From Actinomycetota bacterium (GTDB taxonomy: Bacteria > Actinomycetota > Thermoleophilia > Gaiellales > Gaiellaceae): a stretch of DNA of 21,564 nt. Positions 20,721 to 21,564 of the stretch are shown in pieces. The notes beneath the pieces are model-generated. The model was given only the letters and a program-made list of their open reading frames with translations. It did no database searches and was not told the origin of the DNA. Numbering within the stretch: the first letter of the stretch is position 1; each line of letters starts with the position of its first letter. The position numbers and the translations under genes were made by a program. The stretch lies in contig JACCRW010000128.1 in the NCBI GenBank assembly GCA_013813345.1, positions 1-21,564 of the forward strand. The letters run 5' to 3'.

Positions 20721-21332
20721 TTACTTGAGCGGGATCTGGTACTTCGAGATCCAGTCGTTGACGACGCCCCAGTCGAGGTTCGCCAGGAACGCATCGATGT
20801 AGGCGCCGCGGTCGGTCTGGAAGTCCAGGAAGTAGGCATGCTCGTAGACATCGAGCGCGACGAGCGGGGTCGCGTTCCAGATCGGATAGGTGTTCTGGCT
20901 GTCGCCGACGTAGTTGAAGAGCCGGCCCTCGTCCCAGTCGTAGGCCGTCCAGGCCCAGCCGCGGCCGGCCATCCCGGTCGCCTTGAGATCGTCCTGCCAC
21001 TCCTCGGCCGAGCCGAAGTCCCGCGCGATCAGGCCAGCGATCGCCCCGCTCGGATCGCCGCCATCGCCGCCGAGGTGCTCGAAGTAGACCTCGTGGTTCT
21101 TGATCCCGCCGATCGCGAACGAGAGCTCGACCTTGAGCGCGCGAAGCTCCGAGTAGACCTGGTTCGCGCTGCCGAGGTCGGCGGCCGCGAGCTTGCCGAG
21201 GATCTCGTTCCGCTTGCCGACGTACCCCTCGTAGAGCTTGTAGTGGGCCTCGACCGACGCGCGGGAGATGCCGTCGAGCTCGAGGAGCGCCGGCTTCAGC
21301 TCGCGGGGTCTGATCTCCTCGTACCTCGGCAT
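20721..21332 (-). CDS. Divergent Fe/Mn superoxide dismutase family protein
   Basis: A 203-residue protein of the Fe/Mn SOD fold. It has the C-terminal metal site DVYEHAYFLDFQ (ligands Asp and His four residues apart), the internal His in IGGIKNHEVYFEHLGG, and the ending DWGVVNDWISKYQIP. The N-terminal hairpin differs from classical SODs. The normal HHxKHHxxYV becomes AHYKLYEGYVGKRNE, so the His pairs are reduced to one His and the helix seems one residue shorter before the Tyr-Val. It likely still binds iron or manganese, but catalytic rate and metal are unknown. ATG 21332 is fixed by GGAGG six bases upstream (21339-21343 on the other strand); a start at 21359 would pass that site. It is head-to-head with a canonical SOD gene at 21419 and in an operon with plsY. 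Confidence 0.86.
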   Translation of the reverse strand: MPRYEEIRPRELKPALLELDGISRASVEAHYKLYEGYVGKRNEILGKLAAADLGSANQVYSELRALKVELSFAIGGIKNHEVYFEHLGGDGGDPSGAIAGLIARDFGSAEEWQDDLKATGMAGRGWAWTAYDWDEGRLFNYVGDSQNTYPIWNATPLVALDVYEHAYFLDFQTDRGAYIDAFLANLDWGVVNDWISKYQIPLK

Positions 21333-21418
21333 TGCGGACCTCCAGGGCTTCGGACGCAACGGGAACGGCGCGGAGCATATCCTTCGGGCGCCCTTGCGAA
21401 TCGACAGAGGAGCTTCCG
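21333..21418. promoter_or_regulatory. Shared divergent promoter region of the two SOD genes
   Basis: These 86 bases separate two head-to-head SOD-family genes and must contain both promoters and both Shine-Dalgarno sites (GGAGG for the left gene, GAGGAG at 21407-21412 for the right). TATCCT at 21378-21383 could be a -10 for the right gene, but no -35 element is clear. No inverted-repeat operator is evident. Confidence 0.4.
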
Positions 21419-21564
21419 ATGGCGCTCAGCCTGCCCGACTTGCCCTACGACTACGCCGCGCTCGAGCCGACGATCGACGAGCAGACGATGCGGATCCACC
21501 ACGACAAGCACCACCAGGCCTACGTCGACAACGCGAACAAGGCGCTCGAGGGCACCGAGTGGGC
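21419..21564 (+). CDS. Superoxide dismutase (Fe/Mn family), N-terminal part, runs off right edge
   Basis: The first 48 residues of a canonical Fe/Mn superoxide dismutase, which converts superoxide to oxygen and hydrogen peroxide. MALSLPDLPYDYAALEPTID is followed by RIHHDKHHQAYVDNANKALEG, which has the complete double His-His pattern with the first metal ligand and the active-site Tyr. ATG 21419 has GAGGAG at 21407-21412, six bases upstream. The classical sequence contrasts with the divergent SOD-like gene beside it. Metal preference cannot be judged from the N-terminus. Confidence 0.95.
   Translation, partial: MALSLPDLPYDYAALEPTIDEQTMRIHHDKHHQAYVDNANKALEGTEW

Overview
This is high-GC DNA with strong GC-third-position codon use, GTG starts at about half the genes, a SigA/RpoD-type primary sigma factor and many actinobacterial family variants. 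I infer a member of the Actinomycetota, probably Thermoleophilia (Gaiellales/Solirubrobacterales-like). That placement rests on sequence style and recalled protein families, not on a database search. The window is packed chromosomal DNA: 24 protein genes (two cut by the edges), no tRNA, rRNA, CRISPR array or transposase, and no gene-free stretch over about 150 bases.

Region 1 (1-9350) is a mosaic of small-molecule enzymes in short, alternating divergent and convergent units. In order they are: an edge-truncated histidine ammonia-lyase (HAL) family protein (-); an ornithine cyclodeaminase/mu-crystallin family protein (+); a class I glutamine amidotransferase (-); an amidohydrolase and a cysteine-dioxygenase-like cupin, translationally coupled (+); a class III aminotransferase and an M20 metallo-hydrolase, translationally coupled, followed by a short and apparently truncated conserved protein (-); a second HAL-family protein; and a SoxB-like FAD oxidoreductase (+). 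This looks like a catabolic or remodelling locus for an amino-acid-like compound. Its key feature is that both HAL-family proteins lack the Ala-Ser-Gly triad that forms the MIO electrophile, and in both the loop is one residue short. They are unlikely to be ordinary ammonia-lyases. This is the best candidate in the window for an undescribed system.

Region 2 (9275-12828) holds an MFS exporter and a DUF1684 protein (-), an alpha/beta hydrolase (+) and a LysE/RhtB exporter (-). Region 3 (12833-18426) holds a glycerate kinase (-) next to a divergent pyridine-nucleotide-disulfide oxidoreductase family flavoprotein, then the primary sigma factor and an AnsA-type L-asparaginase (-), and an Fpg/Nei DNA glycosylase (+).

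Region 4 (18571-21564) holds a sensor-less histidine-kinase-like protein (-), GTP cyclohydrolase IB (+), PlsY with a divergent SOD-like protein (-), and the start of a canonical Fe/Mn superoxide dismutase (+) running off the right edge. Two convergent intergenic regions, 15303-15434 and 18427-18570, carry the same palindromic repeat family and share an identical 23-base core. Divergent gene pairs are often only 14-60 bases apart and several starts have no Shine-Dalgarno sequence, which suggests overlapping bidirectional promoters and some leaderless transcripts.
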